Of a DNA stretch of 64,000 nucleotides, positions 13,143-25,186 are shown piece after piece; within the stretch, counting starts at the first letter, position 1, and each line of letters starts with the position of its first letter. Under the pieces are notes generated by a model. The model was not told the origin of the DNA and searched no databases. It saw only the letters and a list, made by a program, of their open reading frames with translations. Source of the stretch: Otatea glauca (Eukaryota; Streptophyta; Magnoliopsida; Poales; Poaceae). Both the position numbers and the translations under genes were made by a program. Location of the stretch: assembly GCA_036346275.1 (NCBI GenBank), contig JAYEVK010000042.1, forward strand, positions 1-64,000. The letters run 5' to 3'.

Positions 13143-15480
13143 GTAAATTTCTATTAAAAAAGGTAGCAAGCTTAGTAGGAAGTAAATGCAAGGATGTAAA
13201 AGGAAATGAGAGTAAAAGATTGAAAATGGAAATCATGGAAACTGAATAGGGCAAATAGATGCCAAAGTTTATGCTAGGAGAGCACATTAATTAGCTATTA
13301 AACACTATAAAATAATTGTGATGTTTAAGTAATCAAAACTACAAAAAGATCTGAGTGAGAATGCAACAGTGGGCAAATATGCACAAAGACATGAATGAAG
13401 TTTATACGCTGAAGTGGGCTTGAACACCTAATAGAACCAATTTTTGAATTATCTTATATGTACGATGTACCAAACTGATTGTCAAGTATGAAGCCTAGTT
13501 TAAAAATGGACCGGACCGATGTTCAACTGGAAAGACCTGGGATCGGTGCTAGGTCAGGTCTGGTTCATCTGCTGGATCATTTTAGAAAAAGAAAGAAACT
13601 GGTATTTTAATCACAAAATGCATGGGGAAGACTCGAACCCAACCTCAGCCACCGCAACGAGGGCATGTACCAGCTGTGCTGTTTGTGTTGTCAGGGTAAT
13701 AAATATTGAATATATGCTATATCGTGCCGCGGTCCGACTGTTGCAACCAGGCATCCAACCGGTGAACCAGTTCCCTTGATAGTTCACTCACAGGTCCGGT
13801 TTTTATAACTACTAGATGCGCATACCGCGCATCGCCAACGCCGCCTTACCAGACGATAGAATAATCTCGAGGGTCTTCCTGCAATTTTAGAAAATTTCGG
13901 TTTTTTACAAAAAGCTTACTTAAACCGGTTTTTGGTTGTGTTTTCGGAAAGGGTCCTATACATAATTTCCAAATTTTCGGTTGTCTTTTCAATTTTTTGG
14001 TCTTCGGGAAAAGGGATCTATATGTAATTTTCAAAATTTGGGGGCTTTCCCAAAAAGCCAATCCTGCTAGGTGCTAATTGCTCACACATGAACCATTGGA
14101 CACATTACATATCCTTCATGTGAGAATACTAAATTAAAACTCAAGATTTGATATGTTTCAATTCTCAAATATGAATACTCAAATGGTAATGATTGCTCAC
14201 TATATATAAACGCAATATCTATATTAACGTGTCCTTTGTAAAGTGACATTTAATGCTAAAAGAAGTGTTTAATCGAAAAGTTCAATTTGAGTGCTCTGGT
14301 CGATCGATACCTTTCAAATTGTTCAGTGACAGCCATGGCAACCCAAGTTGGCCATACAGCAAGGGCAACCAACCATATTTGAGACCGCAATGAATGGAGA
14401 TGCACAGATAGCAACAGTTACACCAGCTATGGTAAGGATACGACCCTCAAATATTTGTTTAGATCGTACCAGGAATCAATAAAAAAAGAATGTTCTAATT
14501 ACCAAAACAAAAGGGGAAATAGAAAGACTAAGCTTCCTTAGTAATTACAGAGCCTTCTAACAACCCATCTGGATAAGACATGTTTTGCTCTATGTTGTTT
14601 TCATCCAAAACAATTATCATTGTGCATCACTTAGACATGCAGACATACAACACATAATTTTGACTATGCTGTATTGAATTTAGGCTCTTCCCATGATGAT
14701 AGAAATGCAGAACAATTCTTAAATATCTAACTGAAAATTATATAAGTACAAATGAGAATTACTGCATGTGCTTGCGTGGGTATTAAAATTATATAGGTCT
14801 TATTTTCTTCAAAGAATAAAGGGATATTCCAAGAATATATCACTAAACAAGAAGATTTATGCTGTATGAGAAAAGAATTAGCACACTGGGATGTACATGC
14901 TTGAATAGGATAATAGGCAATGCAGTTGAGCTTTATCATAGAGCAGATTGAGCCTAAACTTCCACCTTAATGGAACACTATGGAGCAAGTTCGATTATAT
15001 ATACATTTTCACAGTACATAAAGTGCTTTCTTTCTCCATGATATGGCATGCTTGTTCTAGTGGACAATTCTTTTTTATTCATACTGGAAAGGGGGTACTG
15101 AAATAGAGAATGTTGGGATATTTTGAAGATGGATAAAATACTGTCAAAGTGATCTGTCCTGCAAGAATAAAAACAGCTATAAAGCTGTTTATCAGTCCAA
15201 ACGTTCTTCTTCTGGCAGTTGGGCTTGATATTGTTGTAGCAACTATCGTTTCTTTCTAGAAATCAGGAGCATAGGTTATTGGGGTAAACGATGCATCCTT
15301 CCGACCATGTAACTAAGAAAGCAGCATGCTCACAGTGATGCAAAACTTATGAAGAATGGAAATACAAATATATAGAACAACCAAACCTGAAGTAAAAGAA
15401 GGACGAGACAACTGCACTCGGCCATAGAAATAGAGATATATATATATATATCAGGTAGGTTGTGAGTGCGCAATCAGCCA
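13143..15480. other. Intergenic, AT-rich, transposon debris
   Basis: No gene supported. At 13,500-13,800 there is a segment with ggaccggaccgatg on one side and 'aaccggtgaaccag' and 'caggtccggt' on the other, resembling grass Mutator-like MITE ends. At 13,866-14,060 two related blocks (gggtcctatacataattt and gggatctatatgtaattt) form an imperfect tandem. A simple (AT)n run sits at about 15,434-15,452. Confidence 0.4.
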
Positions 15481-15494
15481 GAAACCTTCAAATA

Positions 15495-17245
15495 TCATGA
15501 AAAGTTCAGGTTTGGGTTTCTGAAATTGGACAGGTGATCTAGGCGAAGTAACCAGCGAACACATTTCATCATCAGCCTTGGTATTTTGACTTCGTTCTGC
15601 TCTGTGGTTAGCAATAGATTGGGATGTATCTTAAATTCTAACTCATGAACATAACAAGGAAGCACGAAGGTGCCAAACCAAATAAGCAGTAGCACCTCCA
15701 TTTTTACTATACATCGTTAAAATCAACAAAATCCAATCTAGAGTTTCGAGGTTGATTATAAAGAGGAGGTTTAAACGAAATGTATTTGCGGCTCAAGGTT
15801 TAATGATGACAATCAAGCCAGCGATTTTGTCTATATAAAAGATGCAGATAGCCCATGTAAAAATAACAGAAAATAAATCAAGAAGTTCTACATCATGTTC
15901 AGAAGGGTTCATACCCTGCAGAAGACAGTTCTTCGAGCCATGATCAGCATCAATGGAGATTCCTTGGATAGCACTGCAGCAAGTTCCATCAAGAGGGAGG
16001 AAAATAGCAGCAGAGTTGAGGTACAATTAGGAGATGTGAAACGGCAGTCCGTTAAATACTAGACAGGAAGTCATTATCTTATTCAGAAAATTGTCTTAGA
16101 GAAAACATGTACAGGGTCCTAGCCAGGCCATACTTGCAGCAAATAATGAAACAAAAGTTTCTAGCGTAGCACCAGCCCCAATAAAACCAAACAGTCTTGA
16201 ACCTGACTGAATTAAAGAGAAATCTGGATTCGAAAATAAAGGCAAAAGTACCAGTGATTTCATGTAACTCTTGATGCAGTTGTAATGATACCTTACTATC
16301 CATGACATCAATTACTCTTGCCCAAGTTGATGATATTGTAATGAGATTAAGCAAGGCAACCTTCGGATGGAGAGAGTTATTCAAATCAACAATCGGTTTG
16401 AGACTTAAAAATATGAACAGGACTATGTAATATCAAAAGGTTTACCCAAAGAAACAAGCTTATTCTCACTAATATGTAGAACCAGCTGTGATCTCCTACC
16501 CAGCAGGTTTATTTGAACCATCGTCACTTGACTTGATCATTATATAAAAGAAACAGAGAAAATAAGGTCTTTGTGTCAGGAACGTTGCTCTTCGATTAGG
16601 AGATTTAGGAGGACACAGAAAGTGGCTGAGTGGAAGAGGAAAGATGCATGCAAGGATAATTTATTTTCTCAAGATTCCATGGAAATGTGATACTATCAAT
16701 GTTTATTACCTGGGATATAGATGGGGAATGCCCAGGGGTAGAGGCAAACCAAAGAACAAAGAATGCAAGAAGAGATAAGCAGAAGAACCTGTGTATCAAA
16801 ACCAAAGCCTGAAATTACAGACATACGTGATAATATTAGCTTGTATCAGTGAAAAAGGAAAATTGCAGCATTTGTAGCTCATTACGTTTTTTTAACAAAA
16901 TGTTCTAAATTTTAAGATGGAGACCTCATGAAAACATAGACAAATAAACAGAGGCAAACTGAGAAAAAAAATTTAGTCATAGAAAAACCAGCTAAACCAT
17001 ATATAAGGACAGTTTAGTGTAGAAATATCACAACTTTCGCACTCACATGGTAAATAATAATATACAACCCAACAGTTTTTCCTCTGTTAGCATACCCATG
17101 TTCCAGCAAAAATTTGGACTATAACAGACAGAAACGATCAAATTTAATGATCCAACAAGAAATGTTTACTCTAAGCAATCCACCAATAATTCCGGTCACA
17201 CCCCAGGCAAACATCCCATCTTTAACACCGGAAACAATGTAAAGC
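15495..17245 (-). other. Possible unidentified spliced gene remnant on -
   Basis: Several hydrophobic stretches on - end at good splice donors. One near 17,240-17,170 reads VKDGMFAWGVTGIIGG and is followed by GTAAAC. One near 16,790-16,711 has an upstream CAG and a downstream CAG|GTAATA and is strongly hydrophobic in two frames. One near 16,384-16,300 includes STWARVIDVMDS. One near 16,026-15,918 ends CAG|GTATGA. Together they look like small exons of a membrane protein. I do not recognise the family and cannot fix one continuous frame, so it may be a pseudogene or chance. It is separate from the neighbouring retrotransposon, which begins at 17,488. Confidence 0.25.
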
Positions 17246-17487
17246 CGTAACTTCAACTATAGAAACCCAAAATCAAGAATATACATGATGATAAATAATC
17301 GAATTGGACAAGCATCGCACTATAAGCAGCGCACAGTAGTTGAACTTGAGCCAAATTGAGTTTCATATGTGTGAGAGCCTGACGGCAAATGTAGAATTTT
17401 CACATTACTAAACAAGCGAAACAAAGTTTCTAAGTAAATCCATTACAAAGCTTTTCATCTTTATGTCTGAACAATCAAACTGGTTAG

Positions 17488-18136
17488 TGTTTGCACCAAA
17501 ATTTGGTAAGCTTAGTCAAAATCGGAAATGAAGTCAAAAGATACGGAATTAACGGACAGGATGGAAAGGTTTTGAGATATTTTGTAACTGCAAGATTTTT
17601 AAAAAGAAAAACAACCATCCGAGATAAGGCCGATACGGATCGGACTTGAAACGCGTCTGTAATGAGGACATTATCAGCCGAGGGTATAAAAGAAGGGCTA
17701 AAGCAAATTGCAAGAACATCAACACAATACAATCAACCAAACTTTACTTTCTTCCTTCTTGTCGACTAGGAGTAGCTTTTGTAATTTAGTCTTGTAATCG
17801 ATCTTGATCAATAAAGTTACGATAGCCGATTGTTGATCTTCATCAATTACACCCTGAGTTTGATTTATTCGATTTTGTTGCGCATCACCTTCTTCGAATC
17901 GATCTACCTTTATCCTCTAATTAGCCTTAATCGCTAATTAGATTTACCTTGTTACTTTGATCTTGATCGGCTTCAAGTTGATTAAGTCTAAGTCGATTGA
18001 TCTTTACGATCGGCTTTTGAGGAATTTTATGTTTTACCTTATCGGTTATAGGTCAAATCGACGGCACGCTCTGAACCTGTGTTCACCTGCGGTGCTGTTG
18101 TTGTCGAAACCCTACATCAAGTTTTTTACGCCAACA
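17488..18136 (+). repeat. 5' LTR of element A
   Basis: It runs TGTTTGCACC...CCAACA and matches the 3' LTR at 28,286-28,937 along its whole length, with scattered substitutions and small indels. It has a TATA box near 17,685. Downstream of the LTR is a 'cggcacgccctgggaca' segment leading straight into the gag ATG at 18,161, typical of grass gypsy leaders. Confidence 0.9.
17685..17692 (+). promoter_or_regulatory. TATA box in 5' LTR of element A
   Basis: The sequence tataaaag stands about 197 bases into the LTR and is conserved at the equivalent site in the 3' LTR (28,484-28,491). It is the likely core promoter of the element's genomic RNA. Confidence 0.65.
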
Positions 18137-18160
18137 CACTTATCGGCACGCCCTGGGACA

Positions 18161-20515
18161 ATGTCTTCATCGGAAAGTCGATTCCACCATCGAGATCTAA
18201 ACGTTAGAAGCCATAATCGTCCCAACAATGGACGATTTGACCTCAAAAAACGCTCAGAAATTGAGGCTTGGAAGGTGCGTTTAGAAGAGATGATGTTAAG
18301 TCTGTTATCAAAAACCGTGACGCGTGGCCACTCAAAAATCCATACGCCGACGGTCAACCCTCGAGATGCGGGTAACGTAAATGTAAGCCGATATCTACTC
18401 GCCTAATTTCAATTATCGGCTATGATTAATCACCGCACCACGCTAATAAACCAATCATCGGCTCGTGACAACCCTAAGCCGATGATAGCGAATAGCGCCA
18501 AATCTATAGCCCGTGAGTTAGCCTCGCCGTGAAGTCCGCTGACCCATTGCAAACTCCGCCTAATTACCCCTGCTTTTTCAAGAGCACAAAACACGAAGAG
18601 CACAATGGTCGATCCTAAACCATCGGTGAATTTCACCCCCCACCATGATGCCCACACAACCCACGATCATATTGCCTAGGACCCTCGGTCAAGTGGAGTA
18701 AGTCATTATCACTCCTACACGCCGTCATCAATTAACTTAGACGATCAACCAATTTGCCACCGCCGGTCCCGTTCTATGCTTTTCCCAATCGGTTTCACGT
18801 TCGATTGGCTCAAAGATTCTCCAAGAGCCTACCCTGCTTAGGAACCCAGTGTCCACGGTAGTAACATACTCGTAACCATTTGTCCCAAGCATCGAACCTC
18901 AAGTCGACGAATCCAGACGAGCAAAGATGATCGCGACCGGAAGCAACACAACAATTGGCAACCCGAGCTCATACTGGGGTAACGCCGATTATGATAGATA
19001 TTATCAAGGGTCCTGCTATGGCCGATAATGCTAATTGGCCGATCGGATCTCTGCTTGTTTTGAGGACCAATCAAGATACAACCAAAAGGGAAGGTTATCG
19101 GCTATAGAAAGTCGTATCCGATTACATAGATCGCATGCCCTACCTCATAATTTCGAGTTCCAGACTTCGCCAAATTCTCCGGGATGATTCTATCAACCAC
19201 CTCGAACACGTTGACGCTTTATCGCCAATGCGTGAAGGCGCCCGATCGACGGGCTTAAAATTAGACTATTCTTGTTGTCTCTGGCTGCGTACTTGTTGGT
19301 TCACTTGCTTGCCTCTCAATTCGGTCCATTTATGGAACGATTGGAAAGCCGATTTCATGAATACTTCTTTTTCAGCAGTTTGGAGCTCAAGGATTTCAGA
19401 TCTAAGTTCTGTACGCCAAAAGTTTGGGGAATCGTAACGGATTACGTCAAGAGATTTAGAGAAATTAGGAATCGGTGTTTTAGCGTCACATTGCCTGACA
19501 ACCAACTTGCTGATTTAGCATTTCAAGTTTTGATTCCGCCGCTTAGGGAGAAATTTGGAGGACAAGAATTCACCGACCTTAGCCACTTATTGCATCGCGT
19601 ATCGGCTCAAGAAAGCCGATTCACCGATAATAAAGTGTTCAAAGACAGATTTAAAAAATAGCAATAACAAAAGAAAAGGACAAGGCTAAGGTCAATATGG
19701 TTGAGTATTGTCCAAGTGACTCATCGGAGGACGAGGAAGGTAAATAAACATAGCCGAATGGGTAAAAGGATCCAAAGGGTCCTTAGTCCATTTCTGGCTT
19801 AAGCCAACTAGGAACAAGTCGGAGGTTAAGTACTCTTCGATGTTTCTAAGTGCGATCGTATTTTTGATTTACTACGCAAGAAAAGATAATACGATTGCGG
19901 AGGGGCATGTGATACCGCCGCCGATGAGATCAAGAAACGCAGGTATTGCAAGTGGCATCATTCTTATTCACATAACACTAATGACTGCAATATCTTCCGT
20001 CAACAGATCCAATCTGCTATTGAGGATGGTCGGTTGAAGTTTGCTAATGAACCGACCATGCAAGTTGATGTTGATCCGTTTCCCATCAACATGGTACGAT
20101 GTTGTTCGCTAAAGGAAAAGAGCCGATGCATGACGAGCAGAAAAGGGATCGACAAGTCAACATCCAAACAAGCTCGAACGGTGATCAAACACTGAAGATT
20201 TCAATCAGCTCTTTACAAATAGAAGCCGATCGTGAAGGAAAAAATTCAAGAACCATCAAACCCAAGGGGAATCCTCAGGTAGGTAAATGGTACAAAGCAG
20301 AAAAGTCTCCATTAAGGCAGCCGGCGAAAAGGTCAGGACCAACATTTTTACAATTAATGGAGAAATACGAGAGGATGAATAGCCGACCACGATATAAGGC
20401 TCACGGCGTGGATAACTTGTACCGCGAGAATGTGGAGAGGGCACATAGAAGGTGTCCCTTTGGCGATTTCTTTGGAAAGAGGAGTAAGCGTTGCCATCAC
20501 CATACACCTTAGATG
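18161..20515 (+). pseudogene. gag of element A (frameshifted)
   Basis: Gag packages the element RNA into virus-like particles. The start ATG (18,161, MSSSESRFHH) sits 25 bases after the LTR. The conserved retrotransposon-gag core is at 19,330-19,660 (VTDYVKRFREIRNRCFS ... LIPPLREKFGGQEF ... HRVSAQESRF). A zinc-binding-like motif follows near 19,935 (YCKWHHSYSH...NDC, in a shifted frame). A lysine/arginine-rich linker at 20,099-20,512 joins gag to the protease. Stops and frame changes between these pieces mean no full gag is made. The same core appears in element C on -. Confidence 0.8.
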
Positions 20516-21690
20516 GAGCATTATCCCCAAGAGGATTGGCCAAGGCAATCGACTAGAGATAAGCTATCTGGGCCAATTCGAGAGCAAGGCAAAAGTTACA
20601 GAAGGCCTGTTCACGAGAGAATATCTAAACCAGATCAAGAACCGAACCAACTCAAGATACACGAGCCCAATTCTAATCAAGAAGATTTGGCTAGTCAAAT
20701 ACGGAAGCCAGTGGAACCTAAACCCAGGTGGTGTCCATCTAGTCTTAGCCGATCACAACGACGACGGCTTCAGAGGCTAAGGACGCAAGAGATCCGTGAA
20801 GCCGATGCTAAGAAACAAAGAGACGAAACGTTTAACGAACTTCGTCCGATCAAATCCGTCAAGAAAGAATGGAGAAGAAAGCAGGCCGAAGAAGATTTTG
20901 AATCGGCTGATGACCTGGATTCTCCCGTGGTTCGGGACGACACCCTTCCTATGGATATCAACATGGTGTTCATATTGCCGGCCGAGTTCAAAGTCAAAAC
21001 TGAATCGGCCAAAGAGGTGGTTGCTCAGTTGTGCTCTGGCGTTCAGAGCGCCATCTTTGAGAAACCCAGGGATGATCATCGGCATCTGAAACCATTGTAT
21101 CTAAAAGTATATATAAATGGGAAGCCGATATCAAGGATCTTTGGTAGACGGAGGAGCCACGGAACCTCGATGCCGCACACGACGTGCAAGAAACTGGGTA
21201 AGTCTGATGAAGACTTAATTAAAACTAACATGGTTCTAAATGACTTCACAGGCGACCCTACAGAGGCAAAGGGTGTCATGGTCACAGAACTGACTGTCGG
21301 TAGCAAGACTTTGCCGACATCGCTTTTATGTCGACGCCAAAGGAAACTACAGATGTCTTTGCTTTCGGTCGGGATTGGATTCATGCCAATCTGTTGTATC
21401 CCATCGACCATGCATCAAGTGCTTGTTCGGTGGAGCGGAGGAAGTCGAGGTCGTCACCACACACATCTGCTCATATCGCCATGGCTAGCCTCGACGCATA
21501 GCCCGGCAACACGTAAGAAGTGCTGCATATCAGGCAAGGCGCTGGACGATTGTGATTTCATATCGTAAGCAAATCGTGAGCTCATGCCGATTAGTGTCAA
21601 GTTGGGCACTTTTGATCAGGCAAACGAAGTTACGATGGGGACAAGAAAAGCACTAAAGGAGTTACAGGATAAAATGCAAAGCTATCGGTA
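20513..21690 (+). pseudogene. Aspartic protease region of element A
   Basis: A basic linker (SLSRSQRRRLQRLRTQEIRE) precedes the retropepsin. The active-site block reads LVDGGAT at about 21,143, but a one-base shift puts it out of frame with the flanking ISR and KSDEDLIK segments. The second conserved block (GRDWIHANCC in relatives) is also shifted here, near 21,370. The protease would cut the Gag-Pol polyprotein. Element C carries the same region on - in better shape. Confidence 0.75.
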
Positions 21691-21699
21691 AACAACGGA

Positions 21700-23726
21700 T
21701 AGCCACGAAGCCATAGAAGACTTTGAAGAAATTGAAAAGTTAGGTCAAGGTTTTACATCCACCAATTTGCTTGAAGAAGTAGATATAGGTAAGCGGTGAT
21801 AGAAAAGACCAACTTTTGTTAGTGCAAGTTTAGATGTAAGCGTACAAAGAAAAGCGATAAAAATCCTTAGAAATTATAAGGATTGTTTTTGGGAATATCA
21901 TGAGATGCCCGGATTAAGCCGCGGTTTGGTGGAACATCGGCTACCTATAAAATGGGCTATCGGTCCGCTTAAAGCAGAGATCTCAGGCGTTTCAATCCGC
22001 CTTGTACCAAATTATAAAAGAAGAGATAGAACGGTTATTGGAAGCAAAATTTATCGGTGCCTTGTCAATATGCGGAGTGGGTTTCCAACATTGTTCTGTT
22101 ATGAAGAAAATGGAAAGCTTGGTATGTGTCGACTTTAGAGATTTGAACAAGAAGCGACGCCTAAAGATGAATATCCGATGCCAATAGCCGATATGCTCAT
22201 CGATCTTGCGTCAGGGAACAAGATCATAAGTTTTCTAGATGGTAATGCGGGTATAACCGAGATACTCATGGCGAAAGCCGATATCTGAAAACAAATTTTG
22301 GATGTCCCGGTGCAATAGGATTGTTCGAGTGGGCGGTGATGACTTTCGCTTGAAGAACGCTGGAGCAACGTATCAGCGAGCAATGAATTTGATCTTTCAC
22401 GACTTAATCGGCCACATTGTCGAAATTTATATTGATGACGTAGTAGTAAAATCTGCAGAAGATTTGCAGCACTTGGCCGATTTAGAAAGAGTTTCTAAGA
22501 ACATAAGATCGCATGACCCAAAGATGAATCCTTTCAAGTCGCGTTAGCGTGTGCATTGCCGGGATGTTTCGGGCTTCATGGTGCATGAAAGGGGAATTGA
22601 AGTCAGTCAAATGAGGGTCAGAGCTATAGCCAATACCAAACCACCGACATGCAAGAATGAGTTATAGAAGTTGATCGGCAAAATTAACTATCTCTGTCGG
22701 TTCATCTCAAACCTCTCTGGAAGGATTCGTGCTTTTACTCCATTGCTAAAATTAAAGGACAATGAAGAATTTATGTGGGGAGCCAATCAGCAGAAGGCTT
22801 TCGATGAAATTAAAAGGTATTTGTCCAACCCTCTAGTTTTGGCTGCGCCTCAAAAAGGGGTTCCTTTCAGACTATATGTCTCGGCTGAAGAAGATACTAT
22901 TGGAGCTGTTTTGGCACAAGAGGTGCATGGTAAAGAAAGGGTTATCTTTTATTTAAGCCGACGGTTGCTAGACACAGAAATCAGGTACCCTTTTATCGAG
23001 AAATTATGTTTATCTTTGTACTTCTCGTGCACAAAGTTAAGGCATTACATATTAGCATCGGCTTGCAAAGTGATCTGCAAAACCGATGTTATAAAATATA
23101 TATTGTCAGCTCCTATTCTACGAGGTCGACTTGGCAAATGGGCTTACATCTTGGTCGAGTTCGACTTATCATATGAATCGGCCAAAGCAGTCAAAGGACA
23201 AGTCCTAGCCGATTTTATAACAGGACGTGACACAGCGGCAAACTTAGTCTCGGTCGCACCATGGCAGCTATTCTTTGACGGATCAGTATGCAGGGAAGGT
23301 GATGGTATCGGCATTGTACTCACCACACCCAAAGGGCATAACTTCGAATTTGCATTCCGGCTAAATAGCCGATGTTCAAACAACCAGGCCGAGTACGAAG
23401 CATTGCTCAAAGGCCTGCAATTGTTGGAAAATATTGGGGTCAGTGCTGTTGAGGCATATGGTGACTCACTGTTGGTTGTACAGCAAGTGAAGGGATTGTA
23501 CCTATGTCGAGATGGAGTGTTACTGAAGTATTTAGAACAATGTTTAGAAATCATCGGTTCTTTTACATCGTTTTCTATCGGTCATGTTCCTCGTGAATTG
23601 AACGATAGAGCTAATGCTTTAGCCCAACAAGCATCAGGATATAAAGATTTTGGCCAAAGTCAGGAGACCGAACTGATAGACAAGGCAATTATGTACGAGA
23701 TATCGCGATTGGAGAACGCAAATTAA
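21700..23726 (+). pseudogene. Reverse transcriptase, RNase H and archaeal-type RNase H of element A
   Basis: RT fragments: MPGLSRGLVEHRLPIK (21,905), IERLLEAKFI, and the catalytic box YIDDVVV (about 22,427-22,447). The thumb is at 22,671 (IGKINYLCRFISNLSGRIR). The first RNase H/connection is at 22,850-23,220 (FRLYVSAEEDTIGAVLAQE). The second, archaeal-like RNase H (aRNH) is at 23,260-23,640: FFDGSVCREGDGIG, then NNQAEYEAL, a YGDS block and DRANALA. From 22,671 to 23,726 the frame is open for 351 codons, but the upstream RT is broken several times. Having both RNase H domains is a hallmark of Tat/Athila elements. Confidence 0.85.
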
Positions 23727-24959
23727 AGATTATCTAATCGATCCATCCAAGCCGCGGGCGAAGATCGGCGAGAAGCGTTGAAATACGTTGTTATGAGCGA
23801 TATACTATATTATCGAACTATGGAAGGTTTGTTGTTAAGATGTCTTGATGTATGAAGAAGCGCGGGTAGTGATGGGTGAAGTACGAAGGCATTTGTGGTT
23901 CTCATCAATCGGCGCATAAGATGAAATGGATGCTCAGGACGACGAGTTATTTTTGGTCGACGATCTTTGGAAGATTGTTTCAAGTATTATAAAGGATGTC
24001 GGACATGTCGAGAAGTTTGGCAACATACAACTAGCACCGACATCGATTTTACATCCAATTATCAAACCTTGGCCGTTTAGGGGTTGGGAATAGATATAAT
24101 CGGCCAAATATTTCTTGCTTCGAGTAAAGGCCACAAGTTTATTACGCCGCAACCGATTATTTCTCAAAGTGGGTCGAGGTTGTACCACTTAAAAGGTGAC
24201 CGGTGTTGAGGCAATTGGTTTTGTGAATGAACATATCGTCCATCGGTTTGGAATACCACAAACAATCACGACATCGATCAAGGTACGGTATACATGTCTA
24301 ACGAATTTGAGTACGCGATGAGTTTAGGGATCAAATTGTTAAATTCTTCCTCATACTACGCTCAGGCTAATGGACAAGCCGAGTCGTCCAATAAAACGCT
24401 AATCAAACTGATCAAGAGAAAAATTGATGAAAAGCCAAGGAATTGGCACTCTACTCTATCGGAGTCGCTTTGGGCGTATCGGCTATCCTATCATGGAGCG
24501 ACGAAGCTTTCACCTTACCAATTGGTGTATGGACAAGAAGCCGTTCTACCCGTAGAAATCAACATTGAATCGATACGAATAGCCAGGCAAAATGGTTTGT
24601 TGGCTCAAGAATATAACGATTTAATGATCCACAATTTGGACGAGCTAGCAGAATTACGTTTGTCCACGCTTGATCGGCTTAAGAAAAATAAAATAAGGGT
24701 TGCAAGGGCATATAATAAGAAGGTTATGCCTAAGTCTTTCAATCAAGCCGATTTGGTATGGAAAAAGATATTGCCTGTTGGTTCGAAGGATAACCGGTTT
24801 GAAAAATGGTCACCTACGTGGGAAGGGCCATACAAAGTTAATCGGCTAGTCAGTGGAAATTCGTACGTACTAGAGACGTTGGAAGGACATGCATTGCCTA
24901 AGGCTATAAACGGGAGGTATTTAAAAAGGTACTATCCTAGTGTGTGGATTGGAGCCTAG
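23727..24959 (+). pseudogene. Integrase of element A
   Basis: INT inserts the cDNA copy into the genome. The zinc-binding N-terminus (HQSAHK motif in relatives) is scrambled by shifts at 23,740-24,000. The core start is near 24,080 (IIGQIFLASSKGHKF). The frame is then open from 24,294 to 24,959 (221 codons): NEFEYAMSLGIKL, then the catalytic-glutamate helix region YAQANGQAESSNKTL, and the C-terminal domain ending FEKWSPTWEGPYKV ... LKRYYPSVWIGA. No chromodomain follows, which fits the Tat lineage rather than a chromovirus. Confidence 0.85.
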
Positions 24960-25186
24960 CCGACTAAAGATTTCGTCCAGAGGCCAAGTTAACACGATGT
25001 TGTTTGGCTAAAAGAGATTGCAGATTAAACTTACAGAAAATTAAATTGGTTAAATAGCCGATTACAAACATAGCAAAATTACAAAGTACTCGAACAAGTG
25101 TTTCTGAAAGGAATAGCTAATTAAGTTTTTACATCCCAGAACCTGGGAGTCGTGCACCTAAAGCCGATAGAGCTCGATCGCCTTGG

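Noticed and set aside
14040..14075. Possible Helitron 3' end (small stem ggcttt/aaagcc followed by ctag)
   Set aside because: The stem is only six pairs, the base after CTAG is G rather than the usual T, and no matching TC start was found.
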